This document shows, one piece after another, positions 23,025-32,797 of a DNA stretch of 45,594 nt. Each line of letters starts with the position of its first letter. Positions within the stretch are counted from its first letter, which is position 1. The position numbers were made by a program, and so were the translations under genes. The notes beneath the pieces are model-generated. The model was not told where the DNA came from, ran no database searches, and saw only the letters and a program-made list of their open reading frames with translations. Origin of the DNA: an uncultured Lewinella sp. (GTDB taxonomy: Bacteria; Bacteroidota; Bacteroidia; Chitinophagales; Saprospiraceae); contig CALMYQ010000015.1 in assembly GCA_937873655.1 (NCBI GenBank), positions 1 through 45,594 of the forward strand. Direction: 5' to 3'.

Positions 23025-23068
23025 CAGCATCCAAAAACCGGTCACATTAGTGGTTGGGAAACATGACT

Positions 23069-24349
23069 ATGAAAGAAACCATCATCGCCTCAATCGTCTG
23101 TCTGCTCTTGTTAACGGGTTGTCAGCCTGCTCCTCCATCCACCGAACCGGTTGCCAATAAGGCAGTTTTCATCATCCTCGACGGCATTCCCGCCGACGTC
23201 GTCGAAAAGGTAGCCACCCCGACCCTGGATGAGATCGCCCAGGCCGGCGGCTACGCCCGGTCCTACGTCGGCGGTGAAAAAGGCGCCTACAGCGAAACGC
23301 CCACCATCTCCGCCCCGGGCTATATGGACCTCATCACCGGGACCTGGGCCAACAAGCACAACGTGTGGGACAATGGCCCCGATGCCGTCAATTACCACTA
23401 TTGGAACCTGTTCCGCATCGCAGAAAATGCCGATTCCAGCCTCAAAACGGCCGTGTTCTCCACCTGGCTGGACAACCGCACCGTCCTCATCGGCGAAGGA
23501 CAACCCGGCGCCGGAACCTTCAAACTGGATTACGCCTTCGACGGCTTCGAAAAGGATACCCTCCGTTATCCCCACGACGAGCAAAGCCAATATATCCTGA
23601 ACATCGACGAAGCTGTTTCCTCAGAAGCAGGCCGCTATATCGCAGAAAACGCACCCGACCTGTCCTGGGTCTACCTGGAATACACCGACGATATGGGCCA
23701 CCGCCACGGCGACAGCGACATCATGTACGACGCCGTTCAAAAAGCCGATAACCAGGTGAAAAAGATCTGGGACGCCATTAAAAAGCGCCCGGCTGATAAG
23801 GAAAACTGGCTGATCGTCATCACCACCGACCACGGCCGCGATTCCATCTCCGGCCGGGACCACGGCGGCCAGTCGACCCGCGAACGCACCAATTGGATCG
23901 TTACCAACAGCAACCGGCTCAACCGGCGTTTTACCCAGGGACAACCGGCCATGACCGACATCGCGCCTTCTATCCTGACTCATCTCGGGATCAGCGCTCC
24001 GGAACCCATACAGACCGAAATGGACGGGACATCATTCATCGGCGATATTTCCTTCGACGGCCTGCGCGCCCGCATGAACGGCGATACCCTACATGCACAA
24101 TGGCGCGCCTGGGATAATACAGGAACGGCCCGCATAGCCGTTGCCTTTGCCAATGATTTTAAAACGGGCGGCGCCGATACCTACGAAACCCTGCTGGAGG
24201 CGCCCCTGGCCGATCAAAAAGCCGATTTGATTTTGAATGCCGCTCAACTGGACAAATTCAAACAAAACCGCTTCCTTAAGATTTCCATGCAGGCCCCCTT
24301 CAATCGGGGGAATTATTGGATTACCGTTCCGCCCCCCGCTGAAAAATAA
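23069..24349 (+). CDS. Alkaline-phosphatase-superfamily phosphodiesterase lipoprotein
   Basis: The ATG at 23069 gives 426 residues with a lipobox (LLTGC, Cys18); ATG at 23063 and TTG at 23054 are alternatives that add 2 or 5 residues. Metal-binding motifs of the superfamily are present: FIILDGIP (D38), the nucleophile region SETPTISAPG with TG downstream (about 75-92), VYLEYTDDMGHRHG, ITTDHGRD and GRDHGG. The best fit is a type I phosphodiesterase/nucleotide pyrophosphatase-like enzyme. It is anchored in the periplasm or on the surface and cleaves a phosphodiester or phosphate ester. The SusC gene follows 59 bp later in the same direction, so the three genes form a unit whose substrate may carry phosphate. 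Confidence 0.87.
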   Translation: MKETIIASIVCLLLLTGCQPAPPSTEPVANKAVFIILDGIPADVVEKVATPTLDEIAQAGGYARSYVGGEKGAYSETPTISAPGYMDLITGTWANKHNVWDNGPDAVNYHYWNLFRIAENADSSLKTAVFSTWLDNRTVLIGEGQPGAGTFKLDYAFDGFEKDTLRYPHDEQSQYILNIDEAVSSEAGRYIAENAPDLSWVYLEYTDDMGHRHGDSDIMYDAVQKADNQVKKIWDAIKKRPADKENWLIVITTDHGRDSISGRDHGGQSTRERTNWIVTNSNRLNRRFTQGQPAMTDIAPSILTHLGISAPEPIQTEMDGTSFIGDISFDGLRARMNGDTLHAQWRAWDNTGTARIAVAFANDFKTGGADTYETLLEAPLADQKADLILNAAQLDKFKQNRFLKISMQAPFNRGNYWITVPPPAEK

Positions 24350-24408
24350 TTCGGCAGCGGTCCGGCAGGAAAAATTTGGCTTCCATTTTTTCATTAAATA
24401 TCATTGCT

Positions 24409-27400
24409 ATGAATGCAAGGTTTACATGCAAATCGATTTTACTGACGATTTTGCTCTTGCCGGCGTTTTTCCACCCGACCTTCGCCGGCCGGACCTTATT
24501 TGACCAGACCATTACAGGTCAGGTGACGGACGCCGAAACCGGCGAACCCTTGATCGGCGCAACCGTGCAGGTCAAAGGATTCGCTAACGGCGCCATCACG
24601 GATATCGACGGCAATTACCGCCTGGTTGCGCCCGATGATGCCGTAACCCTGGTTATTTCCTACGTAGGCTATGCCGAATTGGAAGAAGCCATCGGCGGGC
24701 GGACGGTTATTGACGTTAAATTGTCATCCGGCGCATTGAACCTCAATACCGTGGTCGTCGTCGGCTATGGTACCGTCAAAAAGGAAAACCTGTCGGGCGC
24801 TGTGGATGTCGTGGATGTCCAACGCCTCGAAAGCCGCCCCGTCGGCAACCTGGCCCAGGGGCTTCAGGGACTTGCACCCAACCTGAACATCGGATTCAAC
24901 AGCGGCGCACCAGGGCAGGCAGCCACCTTCAATATCCGGGGCTTTACCTCGATCAACGGCGGCGAACCCCTGATCCTGGTGGACAACGTGCCCGTTGATC
25001 CCATCGAATTGAACCGCATCGCCCCGCAGGATGTAGCCAAGATCTCTGTGATCAAGGACGCTTCCGCTGCGGCCATTTACGGCGCCCGGGCCTCTTTCGG
25101 TGTCGTGCTGATCACTACCCGGAACGGAAGCAAAGAAGGGGTCCAGGTTTCGTATTCCAATAATTTTACCTTCAGCCATCCGACCGTATTGCCCGACCGG
25201 ATCACCGACCCGTATACCTACATGCGCGTCCAGGAGACCTCTACCGACAACACCCCCTGGGACTACGTCAACTACGACGACGAAATGTACCAGTGGGCCA
25301 AAGAACGCTCGGATAACCCGGACAATTCCCCCGCGGTCCGCGAAAAGATCGGCCTTTGGCAATACATGGGCAACCGCGATTGGGTGAATTACTTCCTGGG
25401 TGACAACACCTTCTCCCAGGATCACAACATCAGCATCAGCGGGCGCTCCCAGAAAGCGGACTATTACCTGTCCGGCGGATTCAATAACTACAGCGGCGCC
25501 CTCAAGATCGCCGACGATTTCTTCAACCGCTATTCCGGAAGGGTCAAGGTCAATTACCATATCAACGACTGGCTGACCCTGGGCAACAACACGTTCCTTT
25601 CATCGACCCTGACCGAGCGACCCTCTTACCTGTCCATCTGGGATATCTACAACCTCGATCCGGTCTCTTATGACCTCAACCCCGACGGCTCCTGGGCCAA
25701 TTCCGAGGTCGGCCTCACAGCAGCCCAGCTCACCGACGGCGGCACCTCGACCACGACCTATTCCAGCTTCCAGACCACTTTCTCCGGCGAAGCTTCCCTG
25801 ATCAGGGACGTGCTGAAGATCAATGCCGACTTCACCGCCCGGCGCGGATCCAGCAAATGGGACTGGTTTACCTCCAAATACCTCATCGGTTACGGCCCGA
25901 ATGATGTGCGCCAGACCGGTACCAACCGGGTTTACCGCAGCGCCACCTTTGACCGCTATGACGTATTCAACGTGTACGGCACGCTGACCAAAAAACTGGG
26001 ACAATCCCACAACTTCACCATCATCGGCGGCTATAACCAGGAATACTTCCGGACCGAAGAGTTCTCTGCTGATCGCGAAGGGTTCATTTCGGCTTCCCTG
26101 CCGTCCATCTCCCTGGCCACCGGTGAAGACGAAGTGGGCGAGTACATCGCCGATTGGGCGGTACGCGGCGTATTCGGCAGGATCAACTACACTTTCCTCG
26201 ACAAGTATATCCTGGAATTCAACGGCCGCTACGACGGTTCTTCGCGCTTCCCGAAAGAGAACCGCTTCGGCTTCTTCCCGTCGGCCTCGGTGGCCTGGCG
26301 CCTGGACAAGGAGGATTTCTTCCCGTTGAAACAACAATTCAGCCTGTTCAAACTTCGGGCCTCCTACGGGAAATTGGGTAACCAGTCCGTCGATTATTAC
26401 GGTTATATCGCTTCCATGTCGGCTGCTGCCGGCCGGTACATCATCGACGGGGTGATCCCGCAGCGCATCAACCCGCCGGGACTCGTTTCCTCCAATTACA
26501 CCTGGGAAGACGTTTCCACCCTCAACTTCGGTATCGACCTCGGCATTTTCGACGATCGCCTGGTGGCCGGTTTTGACATCTTCAGGCGCACCACCGAAGG
26601 CATGCTGACGCTGGGTAAGGAACTGCCCGATGTATTGGGCGCCAGCGAACCCCTTGAAAATGCAGCCGACCTGGAAACCAAAGGCTGGGACCTCTCGCTG
26701 GAATACCGGAACTCGACCGGCCTGTTCGGTAAAAAACTCAATTTCAACATCAAGGGCGTCCTGTCCGACAGCCGCTCGTTTATCACCCGTTTCGACAACC
26801 CCGACAGGCGGCTCACGCAGTTTTACGAAGGCATGGAACTCGGGGAGATCTGGGGCCTGCAAAGCGACGGCCTTTTCCAGTCCCAGAACGAGATCGAAAG
26901 CCTCGACGAAACGGAAGTCATTCCCTGGGGCGCTTTGTCGATCGTTCCGGGTTGGCCCAAATACGTCGACCAGAACGGCGACGGCAAGATCAGCAAGGGC
27001 TCGCTCACCGTGGACGATCCCGGCGACCTGAAAGTGATCGGCAACTTCATGCCGCGCTACCAATTCGGTCTGGACCTCTCCTTTGACTGGGCCGGGTTCG
27101 ACATGAGCGTGTTCTTCCAGGGTATCGGCAAGCGCGACTACTATCCGCAAGATTACCTGTACTGGAGTTTTTTCCAGCAACCGTACGAAGGCGGTTCGGT
27201 CAACGCCCTGGATTTTTACCGGCCGGCCGACGATTCGCCCGCGCAAATGGCCAAACATTCGCAGGCCTATATCGCTCAGGGCCTGGCCAGTGCCAATACC
27301 GACGCCCGTTTCCCGATCCTGCAGGCCTGGCTGGCCGATCGCAACCTGGGTGAACGGATCGACGAGGCCGCAGGCCTGGCCATTCCCCAGTCCGGCTACC

Positions 27401-27681
27401 TGCTCAACAGCGCTTATCTGCGGGTGAAAAACCTGACTATAGGCTATACGCTGCCTTCAGCCCTGACCGAACGGGTGAACATCAGCCGCCTGCGGGTTTT
27501 TATCACCGCTGAGAACCTCGCGGAATGGTCGGGCGTGACGGATTATTTCGACCCGGAAGCCATCACGGATGCGGCGAGCTCGCGGTTCAATCCGGCGGTC
27601 AGCGTGGGCCGCGGCCTGGGCTCAGGGTATGCTTATCCCTTCCAACGCCGTTTTGCAGCAGGCCTGAACATTACTTTTTAA
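24409..27681 (+). CDS. susC-like: SusC/RagA-type TonB-dependent outer-membrane transporter
   Basis: The ATG at 24409 (MNARFTCKS) gives 1,090 residues with a signal peptide; a TTG 33 bases upstream is possible but adds nothing. After the signal is a carboxypeptidase-regulatory-like domain (ITGQVTDAETGEPLIGATVQV, then DIDGNYRL), then the TonB-dependent plug with VVVVGYGTVKKENLSGAV and NIRGFTSINGGEPLILVDNVP. The barrel ends FQRRFAAGLNITF with a terminal aromatic residue, as usual for outer-membrane barrels. It imports a ligand captured by the SusD partner encoded 20 bp downstream, using TonB energy. No glycoside hydrolase or regulator gene is adjacent, so this is not a classical polysaccharide locus. 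Confidence 0.95.
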   Translation: MNARFTCKSILLTILLLPAFFHPTFAGRTLFDQTITGQVTDAETGEPLIGATVQVKGFANGAITDIDGNYRLVAPDDAVTLVISYVGYAELEEAIGGRTVIDVKLSSGALNLNTVVVVGYGTVKKENLSGAVDVVDVQRLESRPVGNLAQGLQGLAPNLNIGFNSGAPGQAATFNIRGFTSINGGEPLILVDNVPVDPIELNRIAPQDVAKISVIKDASAAAIYGARASFGVVLITTRNGSKEGVQVSYSNNFTFSHPTVLPDRITDPYTYMRVQETSTDNTPWDYVNYDDEMYQWAKERSDNPDNSPAVREKIGLWQYMGNRDWVNYFLGDNTFSQDHNISISGRSQKADYYLSGGFNNYSGALKIADDFFNRYSGRVKVNYHINDWLTLGNNTFLSSTLTERPSYLSIWDIYNLDPVSYDLNPDGSWANSEVGLTAAQLTDGGTSTTTYSSFQTTFSGEASLIRDVLKINADFTARRGSSKWDWFTSKYLIGYGPNDVRQTGTNRVYRSATFDRYDVFNVYGTLTKKLGQSHNFTIIGGYNQEYFRTEEFSADREGFISASLPSISLATGEDEVGEYIADWAVRGVFGRINYTFLDKYILEFNGRYDGSSRFPKENRFGFFPSASVAWRLDKEDFFPLKQQFSLFKLRASYGKLGNQSVDYYGYIASMSAAAGRYIIDGVIPQRINPPGLVSSNYTWEDVSTLNFGIDLGIFDDRLVAGFDIFRRTTEGMLTLGKELPDVLGASEPLENAADLETKGWDLSLEYRNSTGLFGKKLNFNIKGVLSDSRSFITRFDNPDRRLTQFYEGMELGEIWGLQSDGLFQSQNEIESLDETEVIPWGALSIVPGWPKYVDQNGDGKISKGSLTVDDPGDLKVIGNFMPRYQFGLDLSFDWAGFDMSVFFQGIGKRDYYPQDYLYWSFFQQPYEGGSVNALDFYRPADDSPAQMAKHSQAYIAQGLASANTDARFPILQAWLADRNLGERIDEAAGLAIPQSGYLLNSAYLRVKNLTIGYTLPSALTERVNISRLRVFITAENLAEWSGVTDYFDPEAITDAASSRFNPAVSVGRGLGSGYAYPFQRRFAAGLNITF

Positions 27682-27701
27682 TCTAAAAATGAAATGAAAC
27701 C

Positions 27702-29498
27702 ATGAGAAATATATTTTTCCTTTCGTTGGGCATCGGCGTCCTGTTGACGCTGTCTGCCTGCAATGACGACTTCCTGGATCGATTCCCGGAAACCGAGATC
27801 GGCAAGGAAAATTTCTTCAATACGGAAGAAGACCTGAAGCTGTACATTTACTCCCTTTACAGCTTCCCCGGCGACGGCATGTACACGGCCGACGGCTATT
27901 CGACCACCGATAACATGTGCAACACCGGCAACACCGAGCTGAAGACCATGATGACGACCAGCCCCAACTCGACCACCATCAACGGCGGCTGGAACTGGGG
28001 AGCGCTGCGCGACATCAACCTGTTCCTGGAAAATTTCCGCAGGGCCCAGTTGCCCGAAGACGTGCTGGCCCACTACGAAGGCGTAGCCCGCTATTTCCGC
28101 GCCCGTTTTTATATGGACAAGGTGAAGCGTTATTCCGATGTGCCCTGGTACGACAAGACGATCGAAACCGGCGATGAAGAAGCCCTTTACAAAGCCCGGG
28201 ACTCCCGGTCGCAGGTGGTAGACCATATTTTCGAAGACCTCACCTACGCTGCGGATCATGTATACGCCGAACAGCCGGCAGGCGCCGTGCACCAGATGCT
28301 GGTCAAGGCCGAACTGGCCAGGGCTGCATTGTACGAGGGCACTTTCCGGAAATATCACCCCGAACTGGGCCTCCAAAACACGGCAGCAGCCTACCTGACC
28401 ATAGCGCGCGATGTAGCCAAAGAGATCATGGACAGCGGCAAATACCAGATTTACACCACCGGCCGGCCGGATCAGGATTATTACGACCTGTTCGTTTCAA
28501 GCGACCTGACAGCCAATCCTGAGGTGATTTTTGCCAATATCTCACAGTATGAATTGAAAAACGGCGGCAATTCCCCGATCATCTTCGGCAACTACGAAAC
28601 CGCGCCGAGCCGGGATTTACTCCAGGACTACCTCATGACCGACGGAACACCGTTTACCAGCCAACCGGGCTACCAGACCAAAATGTTCGTGGAGGAATTC
28701 AGGGACCGCGACCCGCGCCTGTCGCAAACCTATGCCTATCCGGGATGGGAATTGATTCGCAGCAATACCTATGCACAGGGCGAAGGCATTTACATCCAGC
28801 AGTTGAACAAGAATTTCAGCGGTTACCACCAGATCAAAGGCTACGTCAACTCCAAGAGCGAGGCCGATATCAACAACGCGGATTATCCGGTGGTGCGCTA
28901 TGCCGAAATTCTGCTGATCTACGCCGAGGCCCGCGCCGAATTGGGTGAACTCACCCAGGCAGATCTGGACATCACCGTCAACCTCCTGCGCGACCGGGTG
29001 GCCATGCCTCACCTGACCGCCAACGTCGCCGCCGACCCGGTGCAACAGGCAAAATACCCGGATATCAGCAATCCTGTTTTGTTGGAGATCCGGCGCGAAC
29101 GCCGCCTGGAACTGGCCCTCGAAGGCTACCGGTTCGACGACCTGATGCGCTGGGCAGCCGGCAAACTCCTGGAAAAAGAACCGGAAGGCATGTACTTTCC
29201 CGGCCTGGGCAAATACGACCTCACAGGCGACGGCGTCGAAGACATCAAACTCATCGACGTGTCAGAAACGATTCCGACCGATAAAGAGCAGAATTCCCTG
29301 GGCATCCCCCTGGTCTATTACCGGGCCGGCCTCATCGGGAATGATGCGGGCGTATACCTGAAGTACGGCGCCAGCGGGACCGTCCAAACAATCGCAGACA
29401 GCGGCACCTTCGTGGATCCGAAATACTATTACCGCCCTGTTCCCGCCAATCAGGTGGCCGTAAATCCTAACCTGACCCAGATTTTCGGGTGGGAATAA
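27702..29498 (+). CDS. susD-like: SusD/RagB-type surface lipoprotein
   Basis: The 598-residue protein has a lipobox (TLSAC, Cys20) followed by NDDFLDRFPETEIGKENFFNTEEDLKLYI, the usual N-terminus of SusD proteins. The N-terminal TPR-like helices (including GVARYFRARFYMDKVKRYSDVPWYD) and the C-terminal segment with LLEIRRERRLELALEGYRFDDLMRWA are both present, and the length is normal for the family. It caps the SusC barrel and binds the ligand on the cell surface. The gene is followed by a strong terminator, so the transcription unit ends here. Confidence 0.95.
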   Translation: MRNIFFLSLGIGVLLTLSACNDDFLDRFPETEIGKENFFNTEEDLKLYIYSLYSFPGDGMYTADGYSTTDNMCNTGNTELKTMMTTSPNSTTINGGWNWGALRDINLFLENFRRAQLPEDVLAHYEGVARYFRARFYMDKVKRYSDVPWYDKTIETGDEEALYKARDSRSQVVDHIFEDLTYAADHVYAEQPAGAVHQMLVKAELARAALYEGTFRKYHPELGLQNTAAAYLTIARDVAKEIMDSGKYQIYTTGRPDQDYYDLFVSSDLTANPEVIFANISQYELKNGGNSPIIFGNYETAPSRDLLQDYLMTDGTPFTSQPGYQTKMFVEEFRDRDPRLSQTYAYPGWELIRSNTYAQGEGIYIQQLNKNFSGYHQIKGYVNSKSEADINNADYPVVRYAEILLIYAEARAELGELTQADLDITVNLLRDRVAMPHLTANVAADPVQQAKYPDISNPVLLEIRRERRLELALEGYRFDDLMRWAAGKLLEKEPEGMYFPGLGKYDLTGDGVEDIKLIDVSETIPTDKEQNSLGIPLVYYRAGLIGNDAGVYLKYGASGTVQTIADSGTFVDPKYYYRPVPANQVAVNPNLTQIFGWE

Positions 29499-29525
29499 AA
29501 ACAGGCTAAAACTGATTTGACCATT

Positions 29526-29566
29526 TGCGGATGCGGTTTTGAATAGGCCGCATCCGCACTTTTTTT
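29526..29566 (+). terminator. Rho-independent terminator after susD
   Basis: TGCGGATGCGG and CCGCATCCGCA form a perfect 11-bp stem with an 11-nt loop, followed after a C by seven T. It ends the phosphodiesterase-susC-susD unit. The AAGTCGT array begins directly after it. Confidence 0.9.
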
Positions 29567-29755
29567 AGTCGTAAGTCGTGAGTCGTAAGTCGTGAGTCGT
29601 AAGTCGTAAGTCGGGATCCTGGAAGGATAAGTCGTAAGTCGTAAGTCGTAAGTCGTAAGTCGGGATCCTGAGCGTAGCCGACTCCGTCAGCCGTAGGGTG
29701 AAGACTTCGTCGTCCGGAGGCCGAAGGATAAGTCGTAAGTGGATTGGAGGCAACT
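29567..29755. repeat. GTCGTAA heptamer array (second locus)
   Basis: Heptamers GTCGTAA and GTCGTGA form several blocks separated by inserts such as GGGATCCTGGAAGGATAA and a GAGCGTAGCCGACTCCGTCAG segment. The family is the same as at 1929-1992. It starts immediately beyond the T-tract of the susD terminator. Confidence 0.9.
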
Positions 29756-30115
29756 TGCCGCCTTCCGGTAGCTGAGCGAAGTCGAAGCTACAACGGCCGC
29801 CAGGGAGAATGTTCAAAAAAGTGATTCCCAGGCAAAGGTTTGATTTTCATCACGCTGCGCGCAAAAAATGAGGCCGTTCAATAAAGTGTGTTTCACTCGA
29901 AGACGCAAAGTTCTGATTTTCATCACGCTGCGCGTGCTAAAAATTCGGTTGACACAAAATTCTGAACAGTCTCTCGTGCCGTCGCTGCAACGGGCGCCAA
30001 GCAATGAAACAAGAAAACAATCCAACCGCCGTCTCCCGTCCATCGCAATCCGCCGCAATAATGCCATCGGCATTCCAAAGCCGGTCTCCCTGTGCTGAGC
30101 AAAGTCGAAGCATCA
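29756..30115. repeat. Region with a 21-bp direct repeat and dispersed motifs
   Basis: The 21-bp word that starts TGATTTTCATCACG and ends CTGCGCG occurs at 29841-29861 and again at 29914-29934, 73 bases apart. CTGAGCGAAGTCGAAG (about 29770) and CTGAGCAAAGTCGAAG (about 30094) are copies of the motif seen inverted near 929. No gene is supported here. Confidence 0.7.
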
Positions 30116-30175
30116 CCCTCTCACCCTCTCACTCTCTCACCCTCTCACTCTCTCACCCTCTCACCCTCTCACATT
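30116..30175. repeat. CTCTCACC octamer array (second locus)
   Basis: About seven units of TCACCCTC and TCACTCTC run up to the stop codon of the FtsX-type permease gene on the minus strand. The family is the same as at 2941-2995 and shows the same orientation relative to the adjacent minus-strand gene end. Confidence 0.92.
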
Positions 30176-32548
30176 CTACTCCCCCTTCAACACCTCCGCA
30201 GGGTTCATCCTGAGCGCTCCCCACACCTTCACGCCCACCGTCGCCAATGCGATGACCAGAACGACCGCGGCCGAGATCGCCAGTGTACCCGCGTCAACCC
30301 CGGAATTGACCTTGAAGATCATATCCATCAACAGCTTGGTCAGGGTATAACCGCCGTATCCGCCTACCACGGCGCCGACCAGGAAGATCCACAGGTAACC
30401 TTTGTTGATCAGCGCCAGGATATGCCCCGGCTTTGCGCCGACGACCTTGCGTATAGCGATCTCCCGCATTTTTTTCAGGACGGTCAGGGAAACAAGCGCA
30501 AACAGGCCGGTTGCGGTAAGCAGGACCGTCACGATGGCAAACCAGAGGAAGATCCTGGCAATGCTCGTCGTTACGCGCATGGCTTCACCCGCGATCTCGT
30601 TCTGGTAGAAACCCCGGAATGGCTTGAGCGGGAACAATTTCGCCCAGGCAGCCTTGGTCTGGTCGAATACATTGGTCAGTTCGCCGGGTTTGGCGCGGAT
30701 GACCAGGTTGACCTCCTTTTCGGGTCGGATCAACCGCATGGCCACCGGGTCAACCGGATTGAAGAGCATATTGCTGTGGAAATCCTTGAGCGTACCCACC
30801 ACCTGGTAATTCACCGTGTCGATCCGTATGGTTTGGCCCAGCACTTCGTCACGCGTCCAGCCGAATTGCGCGGCCATCTTTTCATTCACCAGCAAGGCGT
30901 TTTCGTAATCCGTTTGCAACTCCGGATCGAATGCCCGGCCGGCAGACATGTGCATGTTCATCACATCGAGATAGCTGCTGCCGATCTCGTACACATTGAC
31001 CTCCCGCTTTTGGGATTGCGCTTCAGCCGTCTGCCAGCGATAGGCATATCCCACCAGCGACCGGCTTCCGGCCATGGCTTCCACGCCGGGTAATTGCCGG
31101 ACTGCCGACCGGATCGCGATCAGCGAACTGGAATCGGGCGCCGGTACCGTCATAACATGCTCGCGGTCGTAGCCGTAGTCGTATGTGCGTTGGAATTCCG
31201 AATTCTTGGAAAAACCCACTCCCGCGATCACTGTGATCAGCGAGATCGCCACCTGCAACCCGAGGAGTATCCTTGAAAACAGATTGGAGCCCCCGAATTT
31301 AACAGATCCCTTCAGGATATTCGACGGATTGAACCGGCTGATGTAAAAGGCCGGGTAAGCGCCCGCCAACAAGGTGGTGCCGAGCAGCGCCGCCAGCGTG
31401 AAAAGGACCAGCGGCCCGTCATGCAGGTAATCAGCCTTGGTATCCGTAAAGAGGAACATCTGGTTGAAGGTCGGCAACCACCACCGATTGATCACCACCG
31501 ACAAAGCGAATGCCATTACCACAATGGCGCCGCACTCGAGCAGCATCTGGGTGCGGAGCTGGCCTTGCGTGCCGCCCATCACCTTCCGGACTCCCATCTC
31601 CTTGAGCCGGCTGTTGGACCTGGCAACCGTCGTATTGGCAAAATTCAGACAGGCCGACAGCAGGATCAGAATGGCAAGCACCAGCGGGCCGTAAACCGCT
31701 GAGTCCTCCGGGCGCTCCATCAGGGAATTCGCACTTATGCCGGTCATTTTAGCATGGTCGGCAAGGGAAATCATCCGGAACCCGGTTACCTTCCAGTCTT
31801 CACGGCCTGCGTTCTGCTGAGGCAGGTATTTTTTGAAGCTTTCTGCCAGTCGGCCGGCATCATCCGGATTGTGCAGTTTAAAGAAAACAGCATCTGTCAG
31901 CCAAAACCAGTTATCCGCCAAAAGCGGCTGCCCGTTGCCCAACAGGTAGTTGTCAAAATTGGTCAGCATGCTGAACTGGAAGGCAGAGTTCATGGGCGGA
32001 TCCGCCAGGACGCCCTTCACCGTCAGCATGCGCTGGAAAGGAGCGCCGGCGTAAAAGGTCATGGTTTTTCCAATAGGGTCTTCCTTGCCGAAATATTTGG
32101 TTGCAGTTTTTTCCGTGATCAGCACGGCCCCCCGGTCGGAAAGGTCGTTGCTGCCCCTGACGAGCGGGAAATTGAACAAGTCGGGGAAAGCCGGATCTGT
32201 AAAGTGGACCTGGTCGGCGAAGGGTTCGCTCGTCCCGCCCTTCACGTCCATGCCGCGCCCTTCAAAACGAACGACCTCGGCAATGCTCGAAAACTCCGAT
32301 TTGGCAATCGGCCCGACCGGAAGCGGGAATACGCCCATCCAGGCATCGTTACCTTCCTTTGTGGTCATTCCGCGGAAAATGGTCTCCTTATCGTGGTGGA
32401 AGTTGTCAAAACTGAAACAAAACCGGTAATTCTGGTAGGCCCATACAATGGCGGCAATGCTGATGCCTAACCCGATTATGTTGATGAATGTGTATTGTTT
32501 GGCCCTCCAAAGGTTACGGATACCGACAGCAAGGTAATTCCTGAACAT
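30176..32548 (-). CDS. FtsX/MacB-type ABC transporter permease
   Basis: The ATG at 32548 (MFRNYLAVGIRNLWRAKQYTF) gives 790 residues; an upstream in-frame start at 32584 adds 12 residues and is less like the family. Two MacB-like halves are visible, each with a periplasmic domain followed by an FtsX domain. The first half has a cytoplasmic-side KEMGVRKVMGGTQGQLRTQMLLE after a membrane segment. The second has MREIAIRKVVGAKPGHILALI and ends LRMNPAEVLKGE, the typical C-terminus of Bacteroidota permeases. No ATPase is encoded next to it, so its partner is elsewhere. It probably exports or extracts lipid-like or peptide compounds. A near-palindrome lies upstream. Confidence 0.92.
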   Translation of the reverse strand: MFRNYLAVGIRNLWRAKQYTFINIIGLGISIAAIVWAYQNYRFCFSFDNFHHDKETIFRGMTTKEGNDAWMGVFPLPVGPIAKSEFSSIAEVVRFEGRGMDVKGGTSEPFADQVHFTDPAFPDLFNFPLVRGSNDLSDRGAVLITEKTATKYFGKEDPIGKTMTFYAGAPFQRMLTVKGVLADPPMNSAFQFSMLTNFDNYLLGNGQPLLADNWFWLTDAVFFKLHNPDDAGRLAESFKKYLPQQNAGREDWKVTGFRMISLADHAKMTGISANSLMERPEDSAVYGPLVLAILILLSACLNFANTTVARSNSRLKEMGVRKVMGGTQGQLRTQMLLECGAIVVMAFALSVVINRWWLPTFNQMFLFTDTKADYLHDGPLVLFTLAALLGTTLLAGAYPAFYISRFNPSNILKGSVKFGGSNLFSRILLGLQVAISLITVIAGVGFSKNSEFQRTYDYGYDREHVMTVPAPDSSSLIAIRSAVRQLPGVEAMAGSRSLVGYAYRWQTAEAQSQKREVNVYEIGSSYLDVMNMHMSAGRAFDPELQTDYENALLVNEKMAAQFGWTRDEVLGQTIRIDTVNYQVVGTLKDFHSNMLFNPVDPVAMRLIRPEKEVNLVIRAKPGELTNVFDQTKAAWAKLFPLKPFRGFYQNEIAGEAMRVTTSIARIFLWFAIVTVLLTATGLFALVSLTVLKKMREIAIRKVVGAKPGHILALINKGYLWIFLVGAVVGGYGGYTLTKLLMDMIFKVNSGVDAGTLAISAAVVLVIALATVGVKVWGALRMNPAEVLKGE

Positions 32549-32642
32549 GGTAAGTGATTTGTTATTATAGTCTTCAAAAATCATGCCCTCAAAATAGCGA
32601 TTTGAAAATCAGGTCTTTGCAGGGACAGCCCGCCGGTCCACT

Positions 32643-32658
32643 TGTCCGATTCCGAACA
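32643..32658. promoter_or_regulatory. Possible operator palindrome upstream of the permease
   Basis: TGTCCGATTCCGAACA is a near-perfect inverted repeat (TGTyCG and CGrACA around ATTC). Extra half-site-like words lie nearby, with GGACAG before and CTGTCCGC after. It sits about 95 bp upstream of the permease start and 140 bp upstream of the BamA-like gene. A regulator-binding role is inferred. Confidence 0.35.
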
Positions 32659-32797
32659 GCGCCTGTCCGCGAATGAACAAAAGGATTGGCGGCGGAATCC
32701 TGCAATCGGGGAATTTCCGTCGCAGCTGAAGCATTGGCGAATGGGAGCGGAATCAGGGAGGAACAAAATAACCCCCTGACTCCATCGTTATCCACCT

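Noticed and set aside
25600..27258. Long open frame of 552 codons on the minus strand, antisense to susC
   Set aside because: The susC frame is clearly real; G+C-rich codon use leaves the opposite strand open. The translated sequence shows no recognisable domain. The same reasoning removes 17448-18569 (minus), 34953-36119 (plus), 11110-11649 (plus) and 13510-14367 (plus).
29567..29755. Heptamer arrays as coding repeats
   Set aside because: Seven-base units shift the frame each time and stop codons appear in most frames. No start or ribosome site is present.
32600..32660. Sigma-54 promoter upstream of the FtsX-type permease
   Set aside because: GG and GC elements could be found only at a wrong spacing (9 rather than 10 bases) and without the TGGCAC/TTGC words, so it is not reported.
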